DNA of 64,000 nucleotides from an uncultured Pelagibacteraceae bacterium (GCA_902587315.1 CACIKW010000003.1:1-64000), one strand, 5' to 3'. Positions 1 through 9,252 are shown, counted from the first letter of the stretch. Program-made: numbers and translations. Notes: a model not told the origin generated them from the letters alone.

Positions 1-798
1 TATAGAATCTGATTTTTTTGATTGGATTAATAATTTATCAATATCTTTTTTTTTATATTTATAGTGGTCAGGAAATGAAAATTGATTATGTAAATTTAGA
101 TTGTTTTCTTTAAGCAAACTAAAAAAATTTAGTGGATTACCAATTCCGGCAAATGCAATTATTTTTTTATTTTTTAAACTTTCGACCTCCAAAGGCTTAT
201 ATTTTGAGTAGTATATTTTTATATTTTTATTTTGCTTAAATATTTCCTGCTCTATTTCATCATTTTTTTTGCCATTAATTATTACGCAATCAGCTCTATT
301 AATACTTGATAATTTTTCTCTTAATGGACCGGAAGGTATTAACATTCGGTTTCCTAGCCATTCTTTTTGATTAAAACAAATAATTGAAAAATCTTTTGTA
401 ATGGAAAAATCTTGAAATCCATCGTCAAGAATAGCTACATCTTTATTACTATTTATTAGAGATATTATCGCATCATTTCTACTTTTTGAGGCAAATACTT
501 CACCTTTTTTTTTTAGCATAGAAATTTCATCTTCAAGATAGTTATAGTATTTTTTAACAAGACCTGGTTTTTTCCCAAGCGATTTTAAAATATGAAAAAT
601 TTCTAATGCCAAAGGTGTTTTTCCTGTACCACCTAAATATATATTTCCAACACAAATAATAGGTATTTTATATTTTTTGGAAAATTTAATTTTATTTAAC
701 CAAGAAATTAATAAATATATTAGTGATATTGGATAGAGAATAATTGACCAAATAGTAAGTTCAGAACTATTCCAAAATTTTGGTTTATTTATTAACAT
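1..798 (-). CDS. lpxK: Tetraacyldisaccharide 4'-kinase LpxK (3' end outside window)
   Basis: LpxK phosphorylates the lipid A disaccharide at the 4' position on the inner membrane, a late step of the Raetz pathway. The open frame runs without a stop for 266 codons from the ATG at 798 to the window edge, so about 50-60 C-terminal residues are missing compared with the usual length. An N-terminal hydrophobic segment (about residues 15-33) is followed by a P-loop with the GGTGKTP core near residues 55-62. Its start lies one base after the waaA stop, and waaA and msbA follow the same pathway, which supports the call. Confidence 0.9.
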   Translation of the reverse strand, partial: MLINKPKFWNSSELTIWSIILYPISLIYLLISWLNKIKFSKKYKIPIICVGNIYLGGTGKTPLALEIFHILKSLGKKPGLVKKYYNYLEDEISMLKKKGEVFASKSRNDAIISLINSNKDVAILDDGFQDFSITKDFSIICFNQKEWLGNRMLIPSGPLREKLSSINRADCVIINGKKNDEIEQEIFKQNKNIKIYYSKYKPLEVESLKNKKIIAFAGIGNPLNFFSLLKENNLNLHNQFSFPDHYKYKKKDIDKLLIQSKKSDSI

Positions 799-799
799 T

Positions 800-2050
800 T
801 TATATGTATTTGCAGGTTTCCTTAAAATTATTTGATAATATAATTTTGCCAATTTTAATTAGCTTTCTTCTTGCTCTTTTTGAATTTGATTTGTTTTTTT
901 TTGATTCTTTAATAAAATTTAAAGCCTCACGGACATTATTAATTTTTTTTGATATTTTTATTTTTTTTAATATTTCATAAGATTCAAGGTGATTAGATAT
1001 ATACTTGCCATGAATAACTTTTAATCCCAATCTTGCGGCTTCCATAGGATTATGTCCTTTATAATCTACCAAGGATCCACCTAAAAATGCAATATTACAT
1101 AAATTCAAAAATTTTTTTGTTTCCCCATATGTGTCTACTAGATAAATATCAGTATTACCATTTATATTACTACTTAAACTGTGCAATTGTACATTCAGTC
1201 CAATTTTTTCTAAATTATTTTTTATTTCGAATGATCTGTTTACATGTCTAGGAATAATAATTGTGCTTATATTATTAAATATTTTTTTAGACTCGCTATG
1301 AATTTTAGCGCAGAAAATTTCTTCATTATAATGAGTGCTAACAGCACAAAATAAAATCTTTTTTTGATTTAAAAAATTTTTAGAAAAAATTTTATTATTT
1401 TTATTTATAGAAATTTCTGGTTCACAAAATTTTAAGTTACCCGCCTTCTTAATTTTATATGCACCTAGCTTTTTTAAGTAAATATTTGTCTCATTATTTT
1501 GTGGTAAACATAAATCAAATTTACTTATTATTCTTTTTGAAAAAATTTTTATAGAGTTCCATCTCTCAAATGTTTTTTTTGTAAATCTTGCATTTAATAA
1601 TATTAGCGGAATTTTTTGTTTATTTATTTCCAAAACCATATTTGGCCATATTTCCGATTCAATAAATATAGCTAAATTTGGCTTCCAATAATTTAAGAAT
1701 TTTCTCGATAGTATGTTTGTGTCAATTGGAAAAAATTGATGTATAATTTTATTTAATCTTAACCCTTCTATAACTTTTGAAGAACTTACAGTATTAGAAG
1801 TAATCAATATTTGACTTATATCTTTTCTTTTTTCTAGTTTTTCGATTAAAGGCACTGCTCCAAGTATTTCCCCTACACTTGAGCCATGTATCCAAATCAA
1901 TTTTCCTTTTGACACTCTTTTTTTTCTTATATTGCCTATTTTTTCAAAAAAGCTTTTTAGAGTTTCTTTTTTATTAATTATACGAGGTATTAATATTAAT
2001 GGAGATATTATAAGAACTAGATTAATTATTATTCTGTACAATAATAACAT
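800..2050 (-). CDS. waaA: 3-deoxy-D-manno-octulosonic acid transferase (Kdo transferase)
   Basis: WaaA transfers Kdo from CMP-Kdo to lipid IVA at the cytoplasmic face of the inner membrane. The 416-residue length is typical of GT30 enzymes. There is an N-terminal membrane anchor (about residues 3-24), the WIHGSSVGE motif with the likely catalytic Glu near residue 61, and the family motif GGSLV...GHNPMEAA near residue 320. It sits between msbA (2 bases upstream) and lpxK (1 base downstream), all on one strand, so a lipid A transfer and export operon is likely. Whether it adds one or two Kdo units cannot be read from the sequence. Confidence 0.93.
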   Translation of the reverse strand: MLLLYRIIINLVLIISPLILIPRIINKKETLKSFFEKIGNIRKKRVSKGKLIWIHGSSVGEILGAVPLIEKLEKRKDISQILITSNTVSSSKVIEGLRLNKIIHQFFPIDTNILSRKFLNYWKPNLAIFIESEIWPNMVLEINKQKIPLILLNARFTKKTFERWNSIKIFSKRIISKFDLCLPQNNETNIYLKKLGAYKIKKAGNLKFCEPEISINKNNKIFSKNFLNQKKILFCAVSTHYNEEIFCAKIHSESKKIFNNISTIIIPRHVNRSFEIKNNLEKIGLNVQLHSLSSNINGNTDIYLVDTYGETKKFLNLCNIAFLGGSLVDYKGHNPMEAARLGLKVIHGKYISNHLESYEILKKIKISKKINNVREALNFIKESKKNKSNSKRARRKLIKIGKIILSNNFKETCKYI

Positions 2051-2052
2051 TA

Positions 2053-3792
2053 TTATTTTATTATTTGTTTGTTATAAAAATTAGCATAAATATTTGAATT
2101 TTTAAGAAGCTCTTCATGATTGCCTTCACCAACTATTTGTCCTTTATCAACAACATAAATTTTCTTTGAATTCATTATAGTTGATAATCGATGTGCTATC
2201 ACTAATGAAGTTCTGTCCTTTGTTAAAATACTTAAAGCTTCTTGTATTTTTTGTTCAGTTTCTGAATCCAATGAAGATGTAGCCTCGTCTAACAATATAA
2301 TTTTGCTTTTTTTTAACATTGCTCTTGCAATTGATAATCTTTGTTTTTCACCACCAGAAAGTCTAATCCCGTTTTCTCCAATTAAAGTCTCATATTTATT
2401 TGGTAATTTTTCAATAAATTCTTCACAAAAAGATAATTTTGCAGCATTAATTATTTCATCCTGAGATGCATTCATGTTTCCATAAGCTATATTGTTTTTA
2501 ATTGTATCATCAAACAAAGTAACATCTTGAGTAACTAATGAAATATTAGATCTTAATGATTTAACAGTGGAATCATAAATCGATATATTATCAATCAAAA
2601 TATCCCCATCAGTTGCTTCATAGAATCTTGGAATTAAATTTAATATAGTTGATTTCCCAGCACCACTATGGCCGACTAAAGAAGTCATTTTGCCTCCTTC
2701 GATTTCTAAATTAACAGTGTTTAAAACTTCTTCTTTAGAATCTTCATAATATTTAAAATTAACGTTTTTAAATATTATTTTTCCGCTATCGACCATTAAT
2801 TTTTTGCTGTCTGGCTTTTCAATTATTTTCGATTTAAAATCAATAATTGGCAAAATTCTTCTTGCGGCAGCAAGGCATGAATTTACTGTCATATTCAAAG
2901 TTGCTAGCGACCTAACAGGCTGATATGCCAGCATCATAGCGGCCAAAAAAGAAAAAAAATTATTTATTTCTAATTTTCCGTCTATAATTAAAGTACCTGA
3001 ATAATAAATTAATCCAGCAATCATAAACCCAGTTAAAACTTCCATTATAGGAGACATTCTATTCAGAACTAAATTAATTTTAATAAGTTTTTCTTTTAAA
3101 TCATTAATAACTTTTTCAGCTCTTGAACTTTCGTATTCTTCTTTTTGAAAAATTTTTATAATTTTGTGATTTTTAAAAATTTCTAGTAAATATGAATTTA
3201 AAATACCAGATTTTTGTTGTGCTTCTACGGCCACTTTGCCAATTCTTTTCCCCAAGGATCGTGCGGCAAACGATGCAAGTGGGACCATCAATATTGCGAA
3301 AACACTCAATCTCCAGTTCTGATAAAACATCACAGAGATTAAACCAATTAATGTAAGGCTGTCTTTAAATAAATTTAAAACACCAGTACTAATTAAGTTT
3401 GTAATCATTCCTATGTCGTAAGTAATATGAGATATAAATTTTCCAGAATGTTTTTTATCAAACACTTCTGTATCAGATCTAACTATAGATTTCATAGCAT
3501 CCAATTGAAGTGTTTTAGTAACTTCTTGACCAACTTTAATTAATATTGACCTTGCAAGATAAAGAGAAATTCCTTTTGTTGAAAAAGCAATAATTATTGC
3601 AAAAGGTATTATCAAAATTAATGAAAGGTCTTTTTCAATAAAAATTTTCTTAATCGCTGGATCTAAAAGCCAGGCTATTGAAGATGTACTACCAGCAACT
3701 AAAACAGAAAAAAAAACTGAAATTAATATTTTAGCTAAATGTTTTTTTGTATAATTTTGGTAAAGTCTTTTTAATATTTCTATATCTTTCAT
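2053..3792 (-). CDS. msbA: Lipid A export ABC transporter MsbA (fused permease/ATPase)
   Basis: MsbA flips lipid A-core across the inner membrane using ATP. The 579-residue protein has an N-terminal six-helix ABC exporter domain (about residues 15-310) and a C-terminal nucleotide-binding domain with Walker A GHSGAGKST (near residue 373), the LSGGEKQR signature, Walker B ILLDEATSSLD and a switch histidine in VIAHRLST. Length and domain order match half-transporters that act as homodimers. Neighbours waaA and lpxK point to lipid A as substrate; without them a general multidrug exporter would be the alternative. Confidence 0.9.
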   Translation of the reverse strand: MKDIEILKRLYQNYTKKHLAKILISVFFSVLVAGSTSSIAWLLDPAIKKIFIEKDLSLILIIPFAIIIAFSTKGISLYLARSILIKVGQEVTKTLQLDAMKSIVRSDTEVFDKKHSGKFISHITYDIGMITNLISTGVLNLFKDSLTLIGLISVMFYQNWRLSVFAILMVPLASFAARSLGKRIGKVAVEAQQKSGILNSYLLEIFKNHKIIKIFQKEEYESSRAEKVINDLKEKLIKINLVLNRMSPIMEVLTGFMIAGLIYYSGTLIIDGKLEINNFFSFLAAMMLAYQPVRSLATLNMTVNSCLAAARRILPIIDFKSKIIEKPDSKKLMVDSGKIIFKNVNFKYYEDSKEEVLNTVNLEIEGGKMTSLVGHSGAGKSTILNLIPRFYEATDGDILIDNISIYDSTVKSLRSNISLVTQDVTLFDDTIKNNIAYGNMNASQDEIINAAKLSFCEEFIEKLPNKYETLIGENGIRLSGGEKQRLSIARAMLKKSKIILLDEATSSLDSETEQKIQEALSILTKDRTSLVIAHRLSTIMNSKKIYVVDKGQIVGEGNHEELLKNSNIYANFYNKQIIK

Positions 3793-3798
3793 AAAATT

Positions 3799-4665
3799 TT
3801 AGACCAATCTCTCCAAAAGAATTGTAAAAAAAAGAATTAATCCAAAAAAATTATTTGATTTAAATTTTTTTAAACAACTTGTCTGTTCATAAATTTTCAG
3901 GTTTTTTATTTGAAAAATAAATAAATGAAAAAAAACAAAAGCAAGCAAAACAAAATATATCATACTAAAATTTTTTAATATTCCTAAAATTATTAATGAA
4001 GTTGAAAATATTAAATAACATACAAATAAAAATTTTTTTGGATTATTTTTAAACTTTATAGATGTAGATTTTACTCCAATTATTTCATCATCTTTTATAT
4101 CTTGATACCCATAAATTGTATCGTATCCAAGTGTCCAGAATATGGCGCCAATATAGAAAACTATTGGTATAAAATTAATCTCACCTATTACTGAAGTCCA
4201 ACCTAAAATTAAACCATAATTAAAAGTTATTCCTAGGAAAAGTTGTGGCCAATATGTAAATCTTTTCATAAATGGGTAAATAAAGGCAAATGGCATTGAT
4301 ACCATTGCCAAAATGATAGTCAGGTAATTAAAATTAATTAAAACTATAAAGGCAATTAAACATAATAATATTGCAATAACTAAACTTAATTTTACAGATA
4401 TTTTTTCTGCTGCTATAGGCCTATTTTTAGTTCTTAAAACTTTTTTATCAAAATCTTTGTCAGCTATGTCATTTATAATACATCCCGCAGATCTCATTAA
4501 TACTGATCCTGAAAAAAATAAAAAAGAATAATAAACAAATTGGCTAATTCCATTTTCAAAATTATAGCCTAATGTTAATCCCCACATACATGGCCAGAAA
4601 AGCAACATGAAGCCCACTGGTTTTTCCAATCTAGTGAGTTCTATGAATAAAGATATTTTTTTCAT
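3799..4665 (-). CDS. ubiA: 4-hydroxybenzoate polyprenyltransferase UbiA
   Basis: UbiA attaches the polyprenyl tail to 4-hydroxybenzoate in ubiquinone synthesis and is an inner-membrane enzyme. Two Asp-rich prenyl-diphosphate/Mg motifs are visible: NDIADKDFD and YDTIYGYQDIKDD, set among about eight hydrophobic helices. I chose the ATG at 4665 (288 residues, MKKISLF...), because the TRLEKPVGF...PCMWG segment that usually opens the family follows at once; an upstream ATG at 4701 would add 12 unconserved residues. It lies 6 bases before msbA on the same strand. Confidence 0.9.
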   Translation of the reverse strand: MKKISLFIELTRLEKPVGFMLLFWPCMWGLTLGYNFENGISQFVYYSFLFFSGSVLMRSAGCIINDIADKDFDKKVLRTKNRPIAAEKISVKLSLVIAILLCLIAFIVLINFNYLTIILAMVSMPFAFIYPFMKRFTYWPQLFLGITFNYGLILGWTSVIGEINFIPIVFYIGAIFWTLGYDTIYGYQDIKDDEIIGVKSTSIKFKNNPKKFLFVCYLIFSTSLIILGILKNFSMIYFVLLAFVFFHLFIFQIKNLKIYEQTSCLKKFKSNNFFGLILFFTILLERLV

Positions 4666-4717
4666 AAGAAATAGCTTGTAATTAACAAAGGCTGGATTCA
4701 TAATCAAACTGATTCGT

Positions 4718-5122
4718 ATGAATATAGATTACACTGTAACTGCTTTAATGTTTCCAGCAATTCCATTATTGATGAGCGTGTATGCAAATCGCTTTCACAC
4801 ACTTAGTAATCTAATTAGAAAAATACATGATGAATATGTATGGGAAAAGCATATTCCACCTGAATGGGAAAAACAGCTTATAAATTTAAACGGAAGAATA
4901 AAGTGGCTAAAGTTCACCTTGGCTTTTGCTAGCTTTGGATTTTTATTTAATATGTTAACTGTTTTTGCGCTCTATTTGGACATGCTTTTTGTTGCAAGAA
5001 TAATCTTTGGCTCATGTTGTTTGGCAATGATAATTTCAGTTATTTTTTTTATAAGAGATATAAATGTTTCAACAGAAACTTTAAAGTTACATCTTTCAGA
5101 TATGAAAATTAATTTAGACTAG
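4718..5122 (+). CDS. DUF2721 family membrane protein
   Basis: The function is unknown. The 134-residue protein has a first hydrophobic segment near residues 7-22, a conserved-looking NRFHTLSNLIRKIH stretch, then two membrane helices near residues 68-88 and 93-113, which is the DUF2721 layout as I know it. It is divergent from ubiA with a 52-base gap holding the only available promoter space. Its stop codon interlocks with that of the convergent quinone reductase in a shared CTAG. The family call is by recognition; no biochemical role is implied. Confidence 0.75.
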   Translation: MNIDYTVTALMFPAIPLLMSVYANRFHTLSNLIRKIHDEYVWEKHIPPEWEKQLINLNGRIKWLKFTLAFASFGFLFNMLTVFALYLDMLFVARIIFGSCCLAMIISVIFFIRDINVSTETLKLHLSDMKINLD

Positions 5123-6090
5123 GGTACTATAACTGCGGGTCCAATAATTTTTCTTGATTCGATGTCAATATGTGCTTGCTTAATATCGTCTAATTTATAT
5201 TTTTTAAATATTTCTACTTTAACTTTTCCAGAACTTATTTTTTCAAATAAAGTTTTAGATGCCTCATCTAGTTCTTCTCTAGTATGCAAATACTGGCCCA
5301 TTGAAGGTCTTACAAAAAATAATCCCTTTGGTTGTAAAGACTTTGGTACATTAATTGGATCTAACGCTCCAGAAGCATTTCCAAAAGAAATCATCATTCC
5401 TCTTGTTTCTAAACATTTTACTGATTTTTCAAATGTCGATTTTCCAACTCCATCATAAACTACTGGCACACCTTTGCCATTAGTTAACTCCATAACTTTT
5501 TTTGCAAAGTCATCTTTTGAATAGTTTATTACTTCTTCACATCCATTTTGTTTTGCTATACTGATTTTTTCATCACTTCCTACTGTACCAATCACTTTTA
5601 CGCCTAGACTTTTAGCCCACTGACAAAATATTTGACCAACACCTCCTGCGGCAGCATGAAATAAAATAGTTTGACCAGAAGAAACAGGGTATGTTTTATA
5701 CAATAAATAAAATGTTGTTAGGCCTTTGGTCATTAGTGTTGCTGCTAAAGTCAAATCAATTTCGTCTGGTACTTTGACCAAACTATTTGTTTTAAAAATT
5801 CTATGAGTAGAATAAGCACCTAAAGGTACTGAAGCATAAGCAACTTTATCACCCACAGAAAAGTTTGTAACATCTGAACCAACTTCTTTAATAATTCCAG
5901 AAGCTTCCATTCCTAAACCAGAAGGATAAATAAGAGGATACAAACCTGACCGGTGATATGTATCAATATAATTTAGTCCGATAGCCACATGTTCAATTAT
6001 AACTTCATTTTTAACTGGTTTTCTTAAAGTTATATCTTGTAGTTCCAATACTTCTGTACCACCAGCTTTTTTAATTTTTACTGCTTTCAT
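5119..6090 (-). CDS. qor: NADPH:quinone oxidoreductase, zinc-free MDR family
   Basis: This is a medium-chain dehydrogenase/reductase that probably reduces quinones or enones with NADPH in the cytosol. The 323-residue chain has the N-terminal GroES-like fold and a Rossmann motif AAAGGVG at residues 146-152, with no structural-zinc cysteine lobe, as in QOR enzymes. Its ATG overlaps the stop of the pirin gene by one base (TAATG), so the two are probably translated together. The true substrate cannot be told from the sequence. Confidence 0.85.
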   Translation of the reverse strand: MKAVKIKKAGGTEVLELQDITLRKPVKNEVIIEHVAIGLNYIDTYHRSGLYPLIYPSGLGMEASGIIKEVGSDVTNFSVGDKVAYASVPLGAYSTHRIFKTNSLVKVPDEIDLTLAATLMTKGLTTFYLLYKTYPVSSGQTILFHAAAGGVGQIFCQWAKSLGVKVIGTVGSDEKISIAKQNGCEEVINYSKDDFAKKVMELTNGKGVPVVYDGVGKSTFEKSVKCLETRGMMISFGNASGALDPINVPKSLQPKGLFFVRPSMGQYLHTREELDEASKTLFEKISSGKVKVEIFKKYKLDDIKQAHIDIESRKIIGPAVIVP

Positions 6091-6926
6091 TATTTTACAA
6101 ATGTACCATTATGATAGTCTTCGTTAGCTTGCAAGATTTCTGATTTAGTATTCATTACAAATGGACCACCTCTAGCAATTTTTTCACCAATAGGTTTGCC
6201 AGATATCAACAAAAACTTAGATTTTATTAAAGCAGACACTTTAAGCTGCTCACCTTTGGCCAAGATGACAAGAGTTGAGTTTTTAACTTTATTATGAGTT
6301 TTAATTCCAATTTTAATTTCACCTTCAATTAAATATATAAATGAACTATGTGTTGATGGTAATTTAAAATTAAATTCTTTGTTTTTCTCTATTTCGACAT
6401 CAAAATAGATGGGTTCAATGTTATGTTTATTAATTGGACCTTCTGTTTTTTCAAATTTTCCTGCAATTACTTTTACTAATTTACTTTTATCCTTATGAAT
6501 TCCTATTTTATTTGAGTCAATATAGTGGTACTCAGGTTTACTCATTTTCTTGCTTGCAGGCATATTTATCCATAATTGAAATCCATGAAGCTTACCCTCT
6601 TTCATTGCTGGCATTTCAGAATGAATAATTCCACTTCCAGTTTTCATCCACTGAACATCACCAGCTGTCATTCTACCTTGCCCACCAGTACTATCTTTGT
6701 GTTCAAAATCTCCAGCCAGCATATAAGTTACAGTTTCAATTCCTCTATGAGGGTGGGATGGAAAGCCAGCAATATAATCATCTTTATTTTCTGAACCAAA
6801 TTCATCTAACATTAAAAATGGATCAAAGTAATTTGGCTCTAAACCAATACTCCTTTTTAATTTTACTCCTGCACCATCGGATGTAGAAATAGGGACTACA
6901 ATTTTACTTGCTTCAATGTTTTTCAT
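6090..6926 (-). CDS. Pirin family protein (bicupin)
   Basis: Pirins are metal-binding bicupins; bacterial members have been linked to quercetin dioxygenase activity or to control of partner enzymes. In the 278-residue protein the N-terminal cupin carries FPSHPHRGIETVTYML and GSGIIHSEMP, which supply the usual three His and one Glu for Fe(II). The C-terminal cupin is more divergent. It is coupled to the downstream quinone reductase by a one-base stop/start overlap, suggesting a shared redox role, which is inference. Confidence 0.88.
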   Translation of the reverse strand: MKNIEASKIVVPISTSDGAGVKLKRSIGLEPNYFDPFLMLDEFGSENKDDYIAGFPSHPHRGIETVTYMLAGDFEHKDSTGGQGRMTAGDVQWMKTGSGIIHSEMPAMKEGKLHGFQLWINMPASKKMSKPEYHYIDSNKIGIHKDKSKLVKVIAGKFEKTEGPINKHNIEPIYFDVEIEKNKEFNFKLPSTHSSFIYLIEGEIKIGIKTHNKVKNSTLVILAKGEQLKVSALIKSKFLLISGKPIGEKIARGGPFVMNTKSEILQANEDYHNGTFVK

Positions 6927-6965
6927 ATAGTGTTATATTTTAATAAATTAAAATATTTTAAGCTT

Positions 6966-7676
6966 ATGGGCAATATCAGATTATTTTCTAGTGAAAGATT
7001 GTCGCTGAATTTAAATTCTAAACTCAATAAATCTCAATCCCATTATATAAATAAAGTTATGAGAATTAAAGTGAACGAAAAATTTTCTCTTTTTAACAGC
7101 CTTGGAGAATGGGAAGCAAAAATAAATCAAATTACAAAAGGGGTGGTTGAGTTTATCATTGTTAAGCATTTAAGATCTCAAGAAAACTCAAAAGAACTTT
7201 GGTTAGCTTTTTCGCCAATAAAATCAAACTATTTTAATTTTATGATACAAAAATCTACCGAACTTGGAACTACAAAATTTATTCCAATAATTACAGATAG
7301 AACTATTGTTAGAAAAATTAATATTAAAAGATTTGAAAAAGTAATTATCGAATCGTGTGAACAGAGCAATAGATTAAAAATACCTATTATTGAAAAACCG
7401 TCATCTTTGGAAAATTTTATCAAAACAAATCAAGACTTGGATGTTATTTTTTGTGATTTAAATGCTGGTAGTAGAACGATTAATAAAAATATATTAAAAA
7501 ATCAAAAACCTTTATGCGTATTAATTGGACCAGAGGGTGACTTTACAGAAAATGAAAGAAAAAAAATACTTGAATTAAATAATGTTCAATCTGTTAAGAT
7601 TAATGAAAATATACTTAGATCAGAAACAGCAGCTATTTCAGCACTTTCAATTATTAATTTTAATCTAAATTTATAA
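6966..7676 (+). CDS. rsmE: 16S rRNA (uracil1498-N3)-methyltransferase RsmE
   Basis: RsmE methylates N3 of U1498 in 16S rRNA. The SPOUT knot motifs are clear: LIGPEGDFTENE and LRSETAAISAL near the C-terminus, after an N-terminal PUA-like part. I take the ATG at 6966 (236 residues) because the MGNIRLF opening fits the family; a GTG at 6930 in the same frame would add 12 residues and sit 3 bases from the divergent pirin start. The 3' end overlaps the convergent SCO gene by 6 bases. Confidence 0.9.
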   Translation: MGNIRLFSSERLSLNLNSKLNKSQSHYINKVMRIKVNEKFSLFNSLGEWEAKINQITKGVVEFIIVKHLRSQENSKELWLAFSPIKSNYFNFMIQKSTELGTTKFIPIITDRTIVRKINIKRFEKVIIESCEQSNRLKIPIIEKPSSLENFIKTNQDLDVIFCDLNAGSRTINKNILKNQKPLCVLIGPEGDFTENERKKILELNNVQSVKINENILRSETAAISALSIINFNLNL

Positions 7677-8255
7677 GTATTTATTTATTTTTTTTAATGA
7701 TTTTTTAATATCATCACGGTGCGAGATAGTTCCAACATATTTACCTTCTTTAAGAAGTATAACTGGCGAACTATGATCTACATTGTATTCACCATCTTCT
7801 AAAAAAATTTTTTGGCTTACAATTCCCCACGACTGAGAAAGCAAAAATATTTTTTCAGGATCGCCGGTTATACCAATAAAATCATTGTCAAAAGAACTTA
7901 AATAATTTTTTATAACTTCCGGAGTATCTCTTTGAGGATCAACACTTATAAAAAATAATTTTACATTTTTGTTTTTATTTTTCAATTTAGATAAAACAAT
8001 ATCCATTTTATTTAATGTCATTGGACAAACATCAGGACAGTGAGTAAATCCGAAAAAAATTGCTGTTAAAGGTCCATCAAAAGATTTCTGAGTTATTGTA
8101 TCATTATTCATATCCTTTAAAGAAAATTTTGATCCTTTGTATGATGCGACATATTCATCTTTTTTTTCTTGTTTAGATATAAAAATTGGCAACATAATAA
8201 ATAAAAAAATAAATAAGCAACCACTTATAATTGTAATTGATGTCTTTAGTTTCAT
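7671..8255 (-). CDS. SCO1/SenC copper chaperone for cytochrome oxidase
   Basis: SCO proteins deliver copper to the CuA site of cytochrome oxidase subunit II from the periplasmic side of the membrane. The 194-residue protein has an N-terminal membrane anchor (about residues 7-26), a thioredoxin-like fold with the CPDVCP copper motif, and the third ligand His in NVDHSSP near the C-terminus. It is divergent from the oxidase locus that starts 36 bases away, which fits its job. Confidence 0.92.
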   Translation of the reverse strand: MKLKTSITIISGCLFIFLFIMLPIFISKQEKKDEYVASYKGSKFSLKDMNNDTITQKSFDGPLTAIFFGFTHCPDVCPMTLNKMDIVLSKLKNKNKNVKLFFISVDPQRDTPEVIKNYLSSFDNDFIGITGDPEKIFLLSQSWGIVSQKIFLEDGEYNVDHSSPVILLKEGKYVGTISHRDDIKKSLKKINKYL

Positions 8256-8291
8256 TATTGATATATTGTTAAATATAACTATATAAAATTT

Positions 8292-8972
8292 ATGAGCGGA
8301 CTAATAAAGAAACTTTTTGGCACATTAACTCAAAAGCCCTGGGAAAAAGAACAGATGGCTATGGATTCATTACATGAAGGAAAAACATTTAATATTTCAT
8401 CACAAAAATCAGCAGTTATAATTATTTTTGGTATTGCAACAGTTCTATTCAGTTTGGTTTTTACTGCGTATCTTTATACAATACCTCCAGAGCAAGACAC
8501 CATGTATTTACTTAAGCCAAATCTTTTATGGATAAATACTACAATTCTTTTTTTTGTGACTTATTTTTTTGGAAAAATTACTAAAGATTTAGAGAAAAAA
8601 GAAACTTTAAAGATTAAAAAAAATTTAATTATTGTAGGAGGCTTAAGTTATTTGTTCTTGTTTGGACAAACAATCTTTTGGTTTCAACTAATGCAAAGTG
8701 GAAATTATGTTTCAACCAACACATATTTTTCATCATTTTATTTTTTTACAGCACTCCATGGATTGCATCTATTAGGAGGTTTATTTTTTTGGGGCAAAGT
8801 TACATCTAGAGTTCTTAAACTTAACAATAGTGAAATTTTAGATGAAGAAAAAAACATATCCGCATTATCTCTTTATTGGACTTATTTATTGATTGTTTGG
8901 ATTGCATTTTTTTTAATGATTTATTTATTTAATGATTCATTTATTGCTTGGTGCAAATCTCTTATTTCGTAA
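8292..8972 (+). CDS. Cytochrome c oxidase subunit III-like protein (second copy)
   Basis: This 226-residue membrane protein belongs to the heme-copper oxidase subunit III family. It has a polar N-terminus of about 38 residues, then five hydrophobic helices, with ALHGLHLLGGLFFW matching the conserved HG.H..G helix. The acidic residue usual in the early family helix (SD or SE before the phenylalanine run) is replaced by LFSLVF. A standard subunit III is encoded at 11978-12688, so this is a paralogue, perhaps a NorE-like or assembly-related form. It lies between SCO and coxB. The alternative is subunit III of a different oxidase whose other parts are elsewhere. Confidence 0.75.
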   Translation: MSGLIKKLFGTLTQKPWEKEQMAMDSLHEGKTFNISSQKSAVIIIFGIATVLFSLVFTAYLYTIPPEQDTMYLLKPNLLWINTTILFFVTYFFGKITKDLEKKETLKIKKNLIIVGGLSYLFLFGQTIFWFQLMQSGNYVSTNTYFSSFYFFTALHGLHLLGGLFFWGKVTSRVLKLNNSEILDEEKNISALSLYWTYLLIVWIAFFLMIYLFNDSFIAWCKSLIS

Positions 8973-9164
8973 TTATAAAAATAAAACCAAAATACTTCCA
9001 ACGATAGCAATTACAGCTAATAGTATATTTACAGACTTCAAATATCTTTTGGTTTCAGGTTTTACTTGATCCTTAGAAAATGCACCCGCCCCTAAAGATA
9101 TAACAATAAAAAAAATAAATACTAAAACGAGTATTGTAATTAAAATCCCAAATTTGCTAAGCAT
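8973..9164 (-). CDS. Small two-helix membrane protein, possibly HIG1-like
   Basis: A 63-residue protein with two hydrophobic helices (about residues 6-27 and 44-63) joined by a short polar loop, SKDQVKPETKRYLKS. This topology, with a basic loop just before helix 2, resembles twin-helix HIG1 domain proteins that associate with cytochrome oxidase, and it lies inside the oxidase locus. The match is by layout, not a firm motif. It ends directly against the convergent subunit III-like gene and is divergent from coxB. Alternatively it is an unrelated small membrane protein. Confidence 0.55.
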   Translation of the reverse strand: MLSKFGILITILVLVFIFFIVISLGAGAFSKDQVKPETKRYLKSVNILLAVIAIVGSILVLFL

Positions 9165-9201
9165 ATTTATGTTGATTATATTAGCTTATTTCAAATTTTT
9201 T

Positions 9202-9232
9202 TATGACATTTTGTCATAGGTTTTTATATGAT
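9202..9232 (+). promoter_or_regulatory. Putative coxB promoter with inverted repeat
   Basis: A perfect 7-base inverted repeat, TATGACA-TTT-TGTCATA (9202-9218), overlaps a -35-like ATGACA (9203-9208); a -10-like TATGAT follows at 9227-9232 with 18-base spacing, and the coxB ATG is at 9253. A dimeric regulator bound here would cover the -35 box. The promoter boxes are inferred by eye. Confidence 0.45.
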
Positions 9233-9252
9233 ATTTCTTCTATATAAAGGCT

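Noticed and set aside
780-980. 66-codon plus-strand ORF across the lpxK/waaA junction
   Set aside because: It is a hydrophobic shadow frame opposite two well-supported genes, produced by T-rich sequence.
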